The notes beneath the pieces were generated by a model, which saw only the letters and a list, made by a program, of their open reading frames with translations, had not been told where the DNA came from and ran no database searches. DNA of 64,000 nt, from contig JAEYTI010000210.1 of assembly GCA_023434145.1 (NCBI GenBank), positions 1 to 64,000 on the forward strand. The letters run 5' to 3'. Both the position numbers and the translations under genes were made by a program. Positions within the stretch are counted from its first letter, which is position 1. Each line of letters opens with the position of its first letter. This DNA is from Chloroflexota bacterium (GTDB lineage Bacteria > Chloroflexota > Anaerolineae > Anaerolineales > Anaerolineaceae). Positions 43,018 to 53,889 of the stretch are shown here, one piece after another.

Positions 43018-46002
43018 TCAGAGCATCAGAGGGCCAGAGGAATTAGAGTTCAGAGGGTTAGAAGGGAGGACCACCACCCGAAAACCGACGTTGTCGAACC
43101 AGTCGTTCGGGTTGAGCCCGTTGCGGGAGGCACATCGGGCGACCCTTCCATTGTTGCTCCACGACCCGCCGCGCAGCACCCGGGCGACGTTATCCCCCGC
43201 TCGGAGGTTCTCACGCTCTCCATCCCGCGGATCGTAAGGGTACGCTTTCGAAATACTGCGTGTCCACTCCCATACGTTACCGCTCATCTCTTCAACACCA
43301 TACGGGCTGGCCCCGCCTGGGAAGCAGCCCACCGCGCTGGTTTCGCCAATCCTGCTCTCATCCGTGTTCGCCTTGTTGGAATCAAAATCATCGCCCCATG
43401 GATAGATCCGCCCATCCATCCCGCGCGCGGCTTTTTCCCACTCCACCTCCGACGGCAGTGCTACCTGCCCCCCTTTCTGCAACACGCTCCGTAGCGATTC
43501 AGGGGTATCCGAGCTGGCGCGTAGTTTTTCGGTCAGCCACTGGCAGTACCCCAGTGCATCGTGCCAGGTTACTAAAACTACCGGGTGATTGTCCACGCGG
43601 CGCAGACTGGCAGCATAGGTTGTCTTGTAACCGCTGTCCTCTACAAACGCCCGGTACTGCGCCACCGTTACCGGGTAGCGGCCGATCCAGAAGCGCGGCA
43701 GGTGTACGGTGTGCTGTGGTTGTTCATTCTTAAAGGCTACTCCATCCTTCTTTATATCCGAGCCCATCAGGAATGGGCCAGCGGGGATCTCCACAAAACC
43801 CAGCAAGGGATCGTCTGTCAAATACCAGACATCTGCCCGGAAGCGCGGGTCGCCCAGTTTGGCCAGACTGCTTCCGGCGGCGCGCTCGCGGGTAGGCATT
43901 TCTTCCTGCCGGAGGATATGCACCAGCCAGCCGCGCACCCGCTCTACTTTTCTGCGGTTCCGCTCATTCGCTTTTTCCAGGTCCGCGCTCTCCACCAGTA
44001 CCTGCCCTGCCAGGTGCGCGCCCCATAACCGGCACGCCTCATTTAGACTGGTTTCCTTCACATCCGCATCGCAAAGGGCTTCCACCAGTGCCCAAACCGT
44101 GGAAGCAGAGCCGCGCCCGGCTTTTGCTGCAGCCAGGAGAGCAGCTTCGCGCCAGCGGTTGAAATCGCCGCAGGCTAAGTCCGCGACGGTATCTGGGTAA
44201 TCGTGGTCGGTCAGGTAGCAGGCCGCCAGGTACTCCTGAAAGGTGCGGTGTGGAAAGGTGAACACGCCATCCCCGCGCGGCAGCAGCAGCCCAGCCCGGT
44301 CGCGCAAGAATTCTACCAACCGGGAAGGGTTGACATCCGGGTTGTTTGCAACACGCATTAATCCATTCACCAGCTGCGCTTGTGGAATATCCGCAGTGCC
44401 AACCAGTTCTGGCTGGGCTGAATGGGCCTGGAAGGCCAGCGCATTGAGCAGATCGCGCACTTTCTGGCGGTCGACTTTCAGCCATTCCACCAGGCTGGGC
44501 TGGGCCAGCACCAGCTCACCCTTCGGCCCACGCATCACACGCTGGCTCTCCCACGAGTCGAGCAGCAGATCCACCGTGTCTGCATACAGCTCCTCGCGCT
44601 TCTCGGGCAGCGAGCCGCCGCGCCAGGCATGAAGGGAGGCCATCAGGGTCAGCAGCAGCGGGCGCTCGGCCAGCCCCATCAGCCGGTCACTGCCGAAGAT
44701 CGCCCTGCGCAGCAAACCCGCCCGCCCCTGCGCATCATCTTCGTTCATTCCACGCACGGCAGCGACCTGGTCGTACCAGCGCGTGATAAACTGATCAATC
44801 TGCGCGCGGCTGAAGGGCGCCAGGATGGCGGTTTGAAAGCCGTTCAACTGCCAATCCTGGTTCTGGTAAGCATACGTGCGGCTGGTGACCAGGATACGCA
44901 CCTTTGGGTAGCTGCGGGCAAAGCCCTCCACCGCCTGTTTGATCTGCACCCGGCGCTGCTCGGCTCCGGGCACTTCATCCAGCCCATCCACCAGCAGCAG
45001 GCCGCCACGCTCGCGCAGTTCTATATTCATGTGGCGCGCGTACTCGCTCAGATCGCAAGCATCCAGCTCCTTTGCTATAAACTCCCATAAATGCTTCGCG
45101 GTAGCAGCCTCGCCAGCAGCGGGCAGCCCGCGTGCGGCGAAGTCACGCAGCACCACGCGCACTGGCAGCAGTGCCCTGTGCTTCCAGGGCTGCGGTTTTG
45201 GCTCTTCTCGCTCCCCCTCTTCCTGCGGCAGCGGCGATGTTAGCAAAGAAAGGTTCGCTTCACTGTGCTCCAATGCTTCCCCGGCGAGGCACAGCGCGAC
45301 AAAATTGACAAACGTGCTCTTGCCGCTGCCCGGCTCGCCCAGCAGCACCAGTCGAGGGTATTGATTGAGCTGTTCCAATGCCGAACGTTTCTTCTGTGAA
45401 CGTTCTGGCATTACTGCCCGTTCCATTCGCTCCTGATCCTCAGTCGTCTGAGTCAGCAGAGCCGTATACACCGCGCTCAGGCTCAGGTTCGCACTGCTCT
45501 CCCGCGCCGCTTTCGGATCTATGCCGGAAAGCTGGAGGATGCCGGCGGTTTCGAAGACGTAGTTGAGGTAGCTGCGCCGCAGTTCATCCGGGTTCGTTTT
45601 CGGTCGGCCATTCTGTATCACGGTAGTCGGATTGTTGTTGATCGTGCCACCATCACCAACAATCACCGGCGCTAATACATCACCTTCTATCTGGGCCTTG
45701 TTCTGGCTGGCTCCCACATAGTCGCCACCGCCTGTCTCCACCCGGTTCTTTACTTTCACCTGAGGCACAGAGTCCCTGCGGGAATCCGCATTGGCTGCCT
45801 GCTCATTCTGCCTCTGCCGCCACCCCAGCCAACCGGTGATCAACCCACTCAATCCGAGAAGAATCGCGAGCAGCGATTCAAGCGATTGGATCAGATTGCT
45901 GTTTACTTCCGCAAAAGTGAGCAGCGGCGGCGCCCACCAGAACGCCGTGACAGCCAGAATAAGCAGAACAAGCGCTAGAATGAGCAGACGCCAATGACGC
46001 AT
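43018..46002 (-). CDS. Membrane NACHT-FGE conflict protein with DGR variable C-terminus
   Basis: A 994-residue protein; GAGGGG precedes the ATG. Two membrane helices (about 5-25 and 42-62) are followed by a short Gly-rich module (VETGGGDYVGASQNK, then VIVGDGG) near 90-125. The NACHT ATPase has GEPGSGKST near 222 and LLLVDGLDEVP near 350. A helical winged arm with PHRTFQEYLAA follows, then the FGE-sulfatase/C-type-lectin domain (about 710-985; GFVEIPAGPFLMGSD ... GNVWEWTRS). The variable region is 43087-43158. It lacks a protease, so it may sense or hold another effector at the membrane. Convergent with the caspase gene. Confidence 0.9.
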   Translation of the reverse strand: MRHWRLLILALVLLILAVTAFWWAPPLLTFAEVNSNLIQSLESLLAILLGLSGLITGWLGWRQRQNEQAANADSRRDSVPQVKVKNRVETGGGDYVGASQNKAQIEGDVLAPVIVGDGGTINNNPTTVIQNGRPKTNPDELRRSYLNYVFETAGILQLSGIDPKAARESSANLSLSAVYTALLTQTTEDQERMERAVMPERSQKKRSALEQLNQYPRLVLLGEPGSGKSTFVNFVALCLAGEALEHSEANLSLLTSPLPQEEGEREEPKPQPWKHRALLPVRVVLRDFAARGLPAAGEAATAKHLWEFIAKELDACDLSEYARHMNIELRERGGLLLVDGLDEVPGAEQRRVQIKQAVEGFARSYPKVRILVTSRTYAYQNQDWQLNGFQTAILAPFSRAQIDQFITRWYDQVAAVRGMNEDDAQGRAGLLRRAIFGSDRLMGLAERPLLLTLMASLHAWRGGSLPEKREELYADTVDLLLDSWESQRVMRGPKGELVLAQPSLVEWLKVDRQKVRDLLNALAFQAHSAQPELVGTADIPQAQLVNGLMRVANNPDVNPSRLVEFLRDRAGLLLPRGDGVFTFPHRTFQEYLAACYLTDHDYPDTVADLACGDFNRWREAALLAAAKAGRGSASTVWALVEALCDADVKETSLNEACRLWGAHLAGQVLVESADLEKANERNRRKVERVRGWLVHILRQEEMPTRERAAGSSLAKLGDPRFRADVWYLTDDPLLGFVEIPAGPFLMGSDIKKDGVAFKNEQPQHTVHLPRFWIGRYPVTVAQYRAFVEDSGYKTTYAASLRRVDNHPVVLVTWHDALGYCQWLTEKLRASSDTPESLRSVLQKGGQVALPSEVEWEKAARGMDGRIYPWGDDFDSNKANTDESRIGETSAVGCFPGGASPYGVEEMSGNVWEWTRSISKAYPYDPRDGERENLRAGDNVARVLRGGSWSNNGRVARCASRNGLNPNDWFDNVGFRVVVLPSNPLNSNSSGPLML
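43087..43158 (-). repeat. DGR variable region VR2 (24 codons)
   Basis: The same 72-nt window between RGGSW and GFRVV. This copy keeps the most AAC codons (2, 13, 16, 18 and 23) and is therefore closest to what a template repeat should look like. Confidence 0.85.
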
Positions 46003-46017
46003 CTTATTTCCCCTCGT

Positions 46018-46482
46018 TTACTTCAACAACTGCTGTGCCCAGTTCAACGCCTGTTGGAGCATCGGCGCGATCTTCTGCACCGCCTCGCCGGCCGCCGCTG
46101 CCGTACCAAGCATCTTGGCGATGCCCTCCAGCTTCGGCAGCACCAGAGCCTTTTTCGGCTCGGGCCTGGCCAGCTGCGTTTCAACCACCTGGAAGTCGCC
46201 TTCGATCACCTCCAGCGTGTCTTCGTCCAGCCGCGCCTTTGGCAGCTCCGCGCGGATGGCGGCGATCAGGTTGGAGAGCTCCGCCATGCTCGCGCCTGAC
46301 TGCCCGGCGTTGACGGTGTTCTGATTGCCCACCACCAGCGTCCCGCCACTGACGCTGCCGTGCACGGTCACCTTGTTTTGATCGCAGCCCACGAAATCCC
46401 CTCCGCCGGTGTCGACGTTTCCTCCGACGTAGGAGCCGCCCTGAGTATTAATATTCCGATCCGATTTACTTTTCTTTGGCAT
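46018..46482 (-). CDS. Small adaptor with the shared Gly-rich module (154 aa)
   Basis: Residues 10-58 (INTQGGSYVGGNVDTGGGD, then VHGSVSGGTLVVGNQNTVNA) are nearly the same as the linker of the caspase-NACHT protein. The remaining 95 residues are helical (MAELSNLIAAIRAELPKARL; KLEGIAKMLGTAAAAGEAVQ). GAAAGGAAA precedes the ATG. It stands 15 bp upstream of the NACHT-FGE gene and is likely co-transcribed. A free-standing copy of the module suggests that it nucleates or caps assembly with the bigger proteins. The helical domain resembles those next to such modules in other multicellular bacteria, but is not named here. Confidence 0.7.
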   Translation of the reverse strand: MPKKSKSDRNINTQGGSYVGGNVDTGGGDFVGCDQNKVTVHGSVSGGTLVVGNQNTVNAGQSGASMAELSNLIAAIRAELPKARLDEDTLEVIEGDFQVVETQLARPEPKKALVLPKLEGIAKMLGTAAAAGEAVQKIAPMLQQALNWAQQLLK

Positions 46483-46604
46483 AATAATTTCCTTTCATTG
46501 AGCCTTCTGCGTTGGCAGCCGTTCGATTCGGGGGATGGTATCCCTCCCCCACACCCACCCACAAAACTTCAGAGCAACAGAGGATCAGAGGATCAGAGTC
46601 GGGG

Positions 46605-48770
46605 TCAAGATAGGAGAATCACAACCCGAAAACCGGTGATGCTGTTCCCGACGCTCGGGACGTACCAGTGGCGGAAAGCACAGCGGGCATGCTTTCCACT
46701 GCCGATCCACGACCCGCCGCGCAGCACCCGAAGAATGTCATTTCCGGCTTTCAAATTCTCCCGCCTTTCATCGCCGGGGCGATATGGATAGCCCCATTTT
46801 GGATTCGAAGGATCCTTTCCCCACAGGCTGCGCGTCCACTCCCATACATTGCCGCTCATATCTTCCATACCATACGGGCTTGCCCCGCCTGCGTAACACC
46901 TTACCGCACTGGTTCCGCCAATACCACCTTCACCTGTGTTGGCTTTTTTCGAATCGAAACTGTCTCCCCACGGATAGATCCACCCATACGTCCCACGAGC
47001 CGCTTTCTCCCACTCCGCTTCGGATGGCAGCGTTGCCTGCCCCCCTTTCCGCAACACGCTCTGGAGCAGTTCAGGCGTCTCCGGGCTTGCTCGCAGTTTC
47101 CCGGTCAGCCACTGGCAGTATGCCAGCGCAGCATGCCATGTTATCCAAACCACGGGGTGATTGTCTACGCCGCGCAGGCTGTCCAAATTTGTGGTCTTAT
47201 AACCGCTGTCTTCCACAAATGCCCGGTATTGCGCTACTGTCACAGTGTAACGGGCCATCCAGAAGCGCGGTAGATTAACCGTATGCTGGGGCTGTTCATT
47301 ATCTTCAGCACGCTTATCCTTCTTGGGATCTGAACCCATAAGGAACGGTCCAACAGGGATCTCCACAAAGCCTAGCAGAGGTTCATCTGGCAGGTAAAAG
47401 AGCTCGTGAAGAAAGGCCGGTTCGGCTTGCTTTGAGCCGTTATGAGAACTGTGAGGGTGCAAGATGCTTACGGATCCGGGTTCAACCTGCGTTTCTGATC
47501 CTTTCCGTGTCTCTGGCTGCTGTGACTGGTTCTGGTTTTGGCCAACAAAGTCTCCTCCGCCGGTGTTCACGTTCCCAGCAATGTACGCTCCCCCACCAGT
47601 ATTTATATGGATTTGCGGCGCAGGCTTTTCCTCCGCTGGCAAGCCTTGGGGCTTTTCAACCAGTTTAAAAAGAACACCATCTTCAGCGCGTATGTAAAGC
47701 ACCGGTGTCCCCCATTCCACGGGGCTGAGCTCGGTGAAAATTGCCTTGCGCGCCTCAGCCACGGCGCCATCAACAGGGAAGTTCAAAGCCAGGGCAGCAT
47801 ACAATTCGGAAGAAAATGCAATCGCCACCGCATCGCTGATGGAAAACTGCATCGCGATCACGGCAGCCAAGCCTTGCTGAGCCAGTGTGGTAGCTACTCC
47901 GGCAAATGGGTCACTGGTTGTGTTCCGTGCACCTTCGCAAGCGTTAAGCACTGCCAATCGCATCGTGCGGTGGTCACGAAGAAGCACGCCTAACCGTTCC
48001 GCATCGACACGCGCAGAGAGCCCATGTTCATCCTCAAACAGCAGCACTCCCTGTTCTGTCTGGTGATCGAACCCACCATGGCCAATAAAATGGAAGACGT
48101 GGTATTTTCCCCCTTGAACACAACGCCGCAGAGTTTTGAGCGTGGCTTTTTCAACCCAGGTTACCTTTACCTGCCCACTTTCTATCAGTGGCTGTAGGGC
48201 CTCCATCACCAGCGATTGTTCACGCTTTACATCTAAAGGAGGGTAATCACTGGGTGCAGCAACCAAACCAAGGATGTGCAGCGGCAGGGCGGCACGCAAC
48301 GGAGGGATACTTTCAGGCAGCTCAATGTAACGCACGACCGGTGTATAAGTCGACTGCGCCAGAAAACGGCGCAGATCGTGATCATATAGGAATTCCCATG
48401 GAAGATCAGCCAGTTCAGGGACATCTTGCAGCCGCAGCTTCAGCCGCAGTCCCGTATCCGGCTGCTGGCGATACTTCTCCAGGCTGCTTCGGAAAACGTC
48501 ACGAATCCCACCCTGGAAAACTGCATTGAACAATACGCCGCCCAACTCCCGTGCGGCAGCCAATTCGGGGGTATCGACCCGTCGTGCGGTGCTGCGAATG
48601 CGGGTCAGGCGTAGGATCAAGAGTTCCAGACGATCCTGACTTAATGGGATCGTGAAGCTGCCGGTCGCCTGTCCTCCCGGAGAGTTATAGACATGTGCCT
48701 CATATTGCTGCCCAGCCCCACGTGAGATCCTGAGTTCAAAGTCCAGGTAATGCAAGCGCTCGATGGACAT
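46605..48770 (-). CDS. CHAT-FGE conflict protein with DGR variable C-terminus
   Basis: A 721-residue protein. A beta-rich N-terminal domain (1-150) precedes a CHAT (caspase HetF-associated) peptidase at about 160-380 with catalytic His in HFIGHGGFD and Cys in LAVLNACEGA. The Gly-rich module (INTGGGAYIAGNVNTGGGD) is near 400-425. The FGE-sulfatase domain (about 455-721; GFVEIPVGPFLMGSD, GNVWEWTRS, LRGGSW) ends with the variable region 46635-46706. The ribosome site is weak. There is no NTPase, so it may be switched on by the NACHT proteins or by ligand binding through the FGE domain. Same strand as the NACHT-FGE gene. Confidence 0.9.
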   Translation of the reverse strand: MSIERLHYLDFELRISRGAGQQYEAHVYNSPGGQATGSFTIPLSQDRLELLILRLTRIRSTARRVDTPELAAARELGGVLFNAVFQGGIRDVFRSSLEKYRQQPDTGLRLKLRLQDVPELADLPWEFLYDHDLRRFLAQSTYTPVVRYIELPESIPPLRAALPLHILGLVAAPSDYPPLDVKREQSLVMEALQPLIESGQVKVTWVEKATLKTLRRCVQGGKYHVFHFIGHGGFDHQTEQGVLLFEDEHGLSARVDAERLGVLLRDHRTMRLAVLNACEGARNTTSDPFAGVATTLAQQGLAAVIAMQFSISDAVAIAFSSELYAALALNFPVDGAVAEARKAIFTELSPVEWGTPVLYIRAEDGVLFKLVEKPQGLPAEEKPAPQIHINTGGGAYIAGNVNTGGGDFVGQNQNQSQQPETRKGSETQVEPGSVSILHPHSSHNGSKQAEPAFLHELFYLPDEPLLGFVEIPVGPFLMGSDPKKDKRAEDNEQPQHTVNLPRFWMARYTVTVAQYRAFVEDSGYKTTNLDSLRGVDNHPVVWITWHAALAYCQWLTGKLRASPETPELLQSVLRKGGQATLPSEAEWEKAARGTYGWIYPWGDSFDSKKANTGEGGIGGTSAVRCYAGGASPYGMEDMSGNVWEWTRSLWGKDPSNPKWGYPYRPGDERRENLKAGNDILRVLRGGSWIGSGKHARCAFRHWYVPSVGNSITGFRVVILLS
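46635..46706 (-). repeat. DGR variable region VR3 (24 codons)
   Basis: The third 72-nt copy between RGGSW and GFRVV. It shares the constant residues G4, ARCA, R12 and P17 with the other two and varies only where a template adenine is expected. Confidence 0.85.
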
Positions 48771-48946
48771 CTTATCAAACCGTCAAGGCCCCCCAATCTA
48801 TAAGCAAAGCTCAATACAATGCGGATACTATGATTATAGATCGTTGCTGTATTAAATGGAACGCTACTCGAGGATCTCGCTTGCATGTTCTCCCACTCTA
48901 TGCAATTTTTTCAAACCAAAACTCATCCGTTCTCAGGCTCTGTCGT

Positions 48947-49213
48947 TCAGGGATTTGTGTCGCGTTGTGTTCTCAACGTTTCCATCAGGTCGGCCTGTAA
49001 CTGTACCAATTTTGATAGGCTGCTGTTCAGATTTCTCAATTCTGAGATGATCGCCACCATGCCTAGCGCATACGCTTCATACACAGGCTCCCCCTGGTCG
49101 CTCATCTCGTAGCCCAGGCTGACCAGCTCAGCGATCGCTTTGGTCGACCACTCACTGACATCCTTCGGAAGCCCCCAATACTGCTCGTAATCAGTCTTCT
49201 GCTCATCGCTCAC
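48947..49213 (-). CDS. Small helical protein at the right end of the element (88 aa)
   Basis: Starts at GTG (49213) with AGGAG 8 nt upstream; another GTG at 49222 is too close to that site. The sequence MSDEQKTDYEQYWGLPKDVS leads into a C-terminal heptad-like helix (ISELRNLNSSLSKLVQLQAD). It resembles small coiled-coil proteins of mobile elements, but no family is recognised. It is the last gene before attR. Confidence 0.55.
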   Translation of the reverse strand: MSDEQKTDYEQYWGLPKDVSEWSTKAIAELVSLGYEMSDQGEPVYEAYALGMVAIISELRNLNSSLSKLVQLQADLMETLRTQRDTNP

Positions 49214-49282
49214 AATACACACTCCTGTTCACTGGAAATGGTTCCTCAGGACAGAGAGCCGGCACCGCCAAGTTTGATTAAT

Positions 49283-49300
49283 GTTGGTGCAACTTGGTGA
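49283..49300. repeat. Candidate integrase arm-type site (right arm)
   Basis: Seventeen bases (GTTGGTGCAACTTGGTG) identical to the left-arm site at 3792. The next 125 bp up to attR are AT-rich with a CCACATGTGG palindrome and repeated TTATGCAT/TGCACCA words, as expected for an integrase/excisionase binding region. Confidence 0.55.
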
Positions 49301-49425
49301 AAGTGATTCTGTAAACCAACTACACTACATGCACCAGATACACTTTATGCATGGTTTTACCCCACATGTGGTGGAGCAATGCACACCATGCACCACATAT
49401 ACCTTATGCATATACGAAATCGTGG

Positions 49426-49502
49426 CTCTTAATCAGTGGGTTCAGGGTTCAAGTCCCTGGTGAGTCACCTAAATATACGGTTGGGGAACACGCCGTACCC
49501 CC
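49426..49502 (+). repeat. attR: 77-bp direct repeat with 3671-3747
   Basis: An exact copy of the tRNA-Lys 3' part from the anticodon loop through the downstream flank. The 5' half of the tRNA is missing here (different sequence before 49426), so this is an att remnant and not a gene. The terminator stem is repeated at 49518-49544 with two loop bases changed. Confidence 0.93.
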
Positions 49503-49562
49503 CACATGTACTGGTTTGAGAGCCTGGTTTTTGACCAGGCTCTCTTCGTTGGTGCAACTGTG

Positions 49563-49671
49563 CTATTTTGCCGTCTTTGCTATACTCTGCATCTCCTTTT
49601 CTGCACTTGCGAATTCCACCCGCAGCGAAGTGACTAACTCGTCCATTAACTATCCAGCAATCCCTACGCTT
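49563..49671 (-). pseudogene. Decayed C-terminus of a second tRNA-Lys integrase
   Basis: Read on the minus strand this gives SVGIAG-stop-LMDELVTSLRVEFASAEKEM, clearly related to the last 40 residues of the intact integrase (SVGIAGQLMDELVTPLRVEF). A TAG replaces the Gln codon and the catalytic domain is gone. It has the same position relative to the att repeat as the intact gene has at the left end. Confidence 0.88.
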
Positions 49672-49676
49672 TCCCA

Positions 49677-49800
49677 GTGGGATTGAAATAGCCGGTAGGA
49701 TAAACCCTTCTGCGCCCGGGAGCGTGGATTGAAATTCTTTGCCTGTGGGTGAGACTGGAGCCTTGGTGGTTGCTCCCCATGCGGGGAGTGGTGCGTGTTC
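49677..49800 (-). CRISPR. Second CRISPR relic, type I-C-like repeats
   Basis: Plus-strand fragments resembling the repeat GTCGCTCCCC..GGGAGCGTGGATTGAAAC: a tail GTGGGATTGAAAT (49677-49689), a truncated unit GCGCCCGGGAGCGTGGATTG + AAAT (49712-49734), and a unit with an intact first half (49769-49800, 32 nt). The spacer between the last two is 34 nt. The repeat is in the opposite orientation to the relic at 12472-12636. No cas genes nearby. Confidence 0.6.
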
Positions 49801-49847
49801 ACGTCGCAAGTACTTGGACCCGGCATTCTTCCAAGCAGCGTGGCCGG

Positions 49848-53102
<3,255 letters not shown>

Positions 53103-53146
53103 GTAATAGGTTGCTTGTTCTACTCAGTTTCTCGTGTAATGGAAAC

Positions 53147-53809
53147 CTAAATTGGGGATAATGCAGCCTGTTTTTTTAATAGCTCCATTGCTTTATACGC
53201 GCCATTAATTTCAACTGCAAACAAAAAGGTATCAAAGAATTCATAAATTGCCTCAACGAGGTCGAACCCTCTTAGATTGGACATATTATACAGTCCAACC
53301 ATCAAACTAATCATAACTACCAAAATCCCTAATTGGAATCCGGCTTTGCTTCTGGACTTGATGAGGAGCGCGGTCACAATAGCCAGAAGCCCCATTAGCG
53401 CAATAACGTTGATGGCCAAAACTGGTATTAAGTTTGGATTTGTAAACTGAATATAGACAGCGCCACCAAAATTAGCAATTCCCAGATATAAGAAAACGTT
53501 ATAAGCTGCGATGATTTTCCATTCTGGGTCATCTGCACTTCCAGGGATTACTTGATCTTTAATTTTCATCGCAGGTAATGGATTCCACCAGATAGGATGT
53601 TTCCCTTTCTTGATATGTAGTATCAGGCCGTTGGGCAGGGTAACAATATTCCCTTCGCGTGATTTATGAGCATTCTTTATCACACCAACTTCAACACCAT
53701 CGAATTCGATCTTCACCTCTCTAAACCCATAGGACCATAACACTCTTAATCGTTTGGGTCCACCACGCTCTAAAGCAAAGTTCTTCTTGTAGATGTAAAA
53801 TTTAGCCAT
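53147..53809 (-). CDS. Membrane protein inside the type I RM operon (220 aa)
   Basis: The N-terminal part (1-110) is a soluble beta-rich domain (FYIYKKNFALERGGPKR; VKIEFDGVEVGVIKNA), followed by three or four membrane helices (about 105-125, 132-155 and 160-178). The ATG at 53809 is preferred because GGAGG precedes it; an ATG at 53821 has no ribosome site. No family is recognised. Located between the TIGR04141-like gene and hsdR, so probably co-expressed with the restriction system. Confidence 0.65.
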   Translation of the reverse strand: MAKFYIYKKNFALERGGPKRLRVLWSYGFREVKIEFDGVEVGVIKNAHKSREGNIVTLPNGLILHIKKGKHPIWWNPLPAMKIKDQVIPGSADDPEWKIIAAYNVFLYLGIANFGGAVYIQFTNPNLIPVLAINVIALMGLLAIVTALLIKSRSKAGFQLGILVVMISLMVGLYNMSNLRGFDLVEAIYEFFDTFLFAVEINGAYKAMELLKKQAALSPI

Positions 53810-53889
53810 CTTTTCCTCCATGATTGATGCAACTTAGAATATTAGAAAGGGACGTTAGCTTCATCGAGCTATATGAACATTTAGCAATG

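Larger units (their letters stand above)
3671..49502. mobile_element. Integrative element in tRNA-Lys, about 45.8 kb
   Basis: Bounded by the 77-bp att repeats, with a tyrosine recombinase gene pointing toward the tRNA at the left edge, an excisionase-like gene next, and a replication-initiator-like gene after that. The rest is mostly defence cargo. No conjugation genes (relaxase plus type IV secretion) are recognisable, so a mobilisable or satellite-like genomic island fits better than a self-transmissible element. The boundaries are directly visible; the mobility class is inferred. Confidence 0.88.

Noticed and set aside
46490..46604. GC-rich imperfect hairpin (GGGGGA...TCCCCC) as terminator of the CHAT-FGE gene
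   Set aside because: Only a 6-bp stem with a 9-nt loop and no T-run; too weak to call.
49421..49502. A second tRNA-Lys gene at the right boundary
   Set aside because: Only the 3' part from the anticodon loop is present; the acceptor 5' strand and D-arm are missing.
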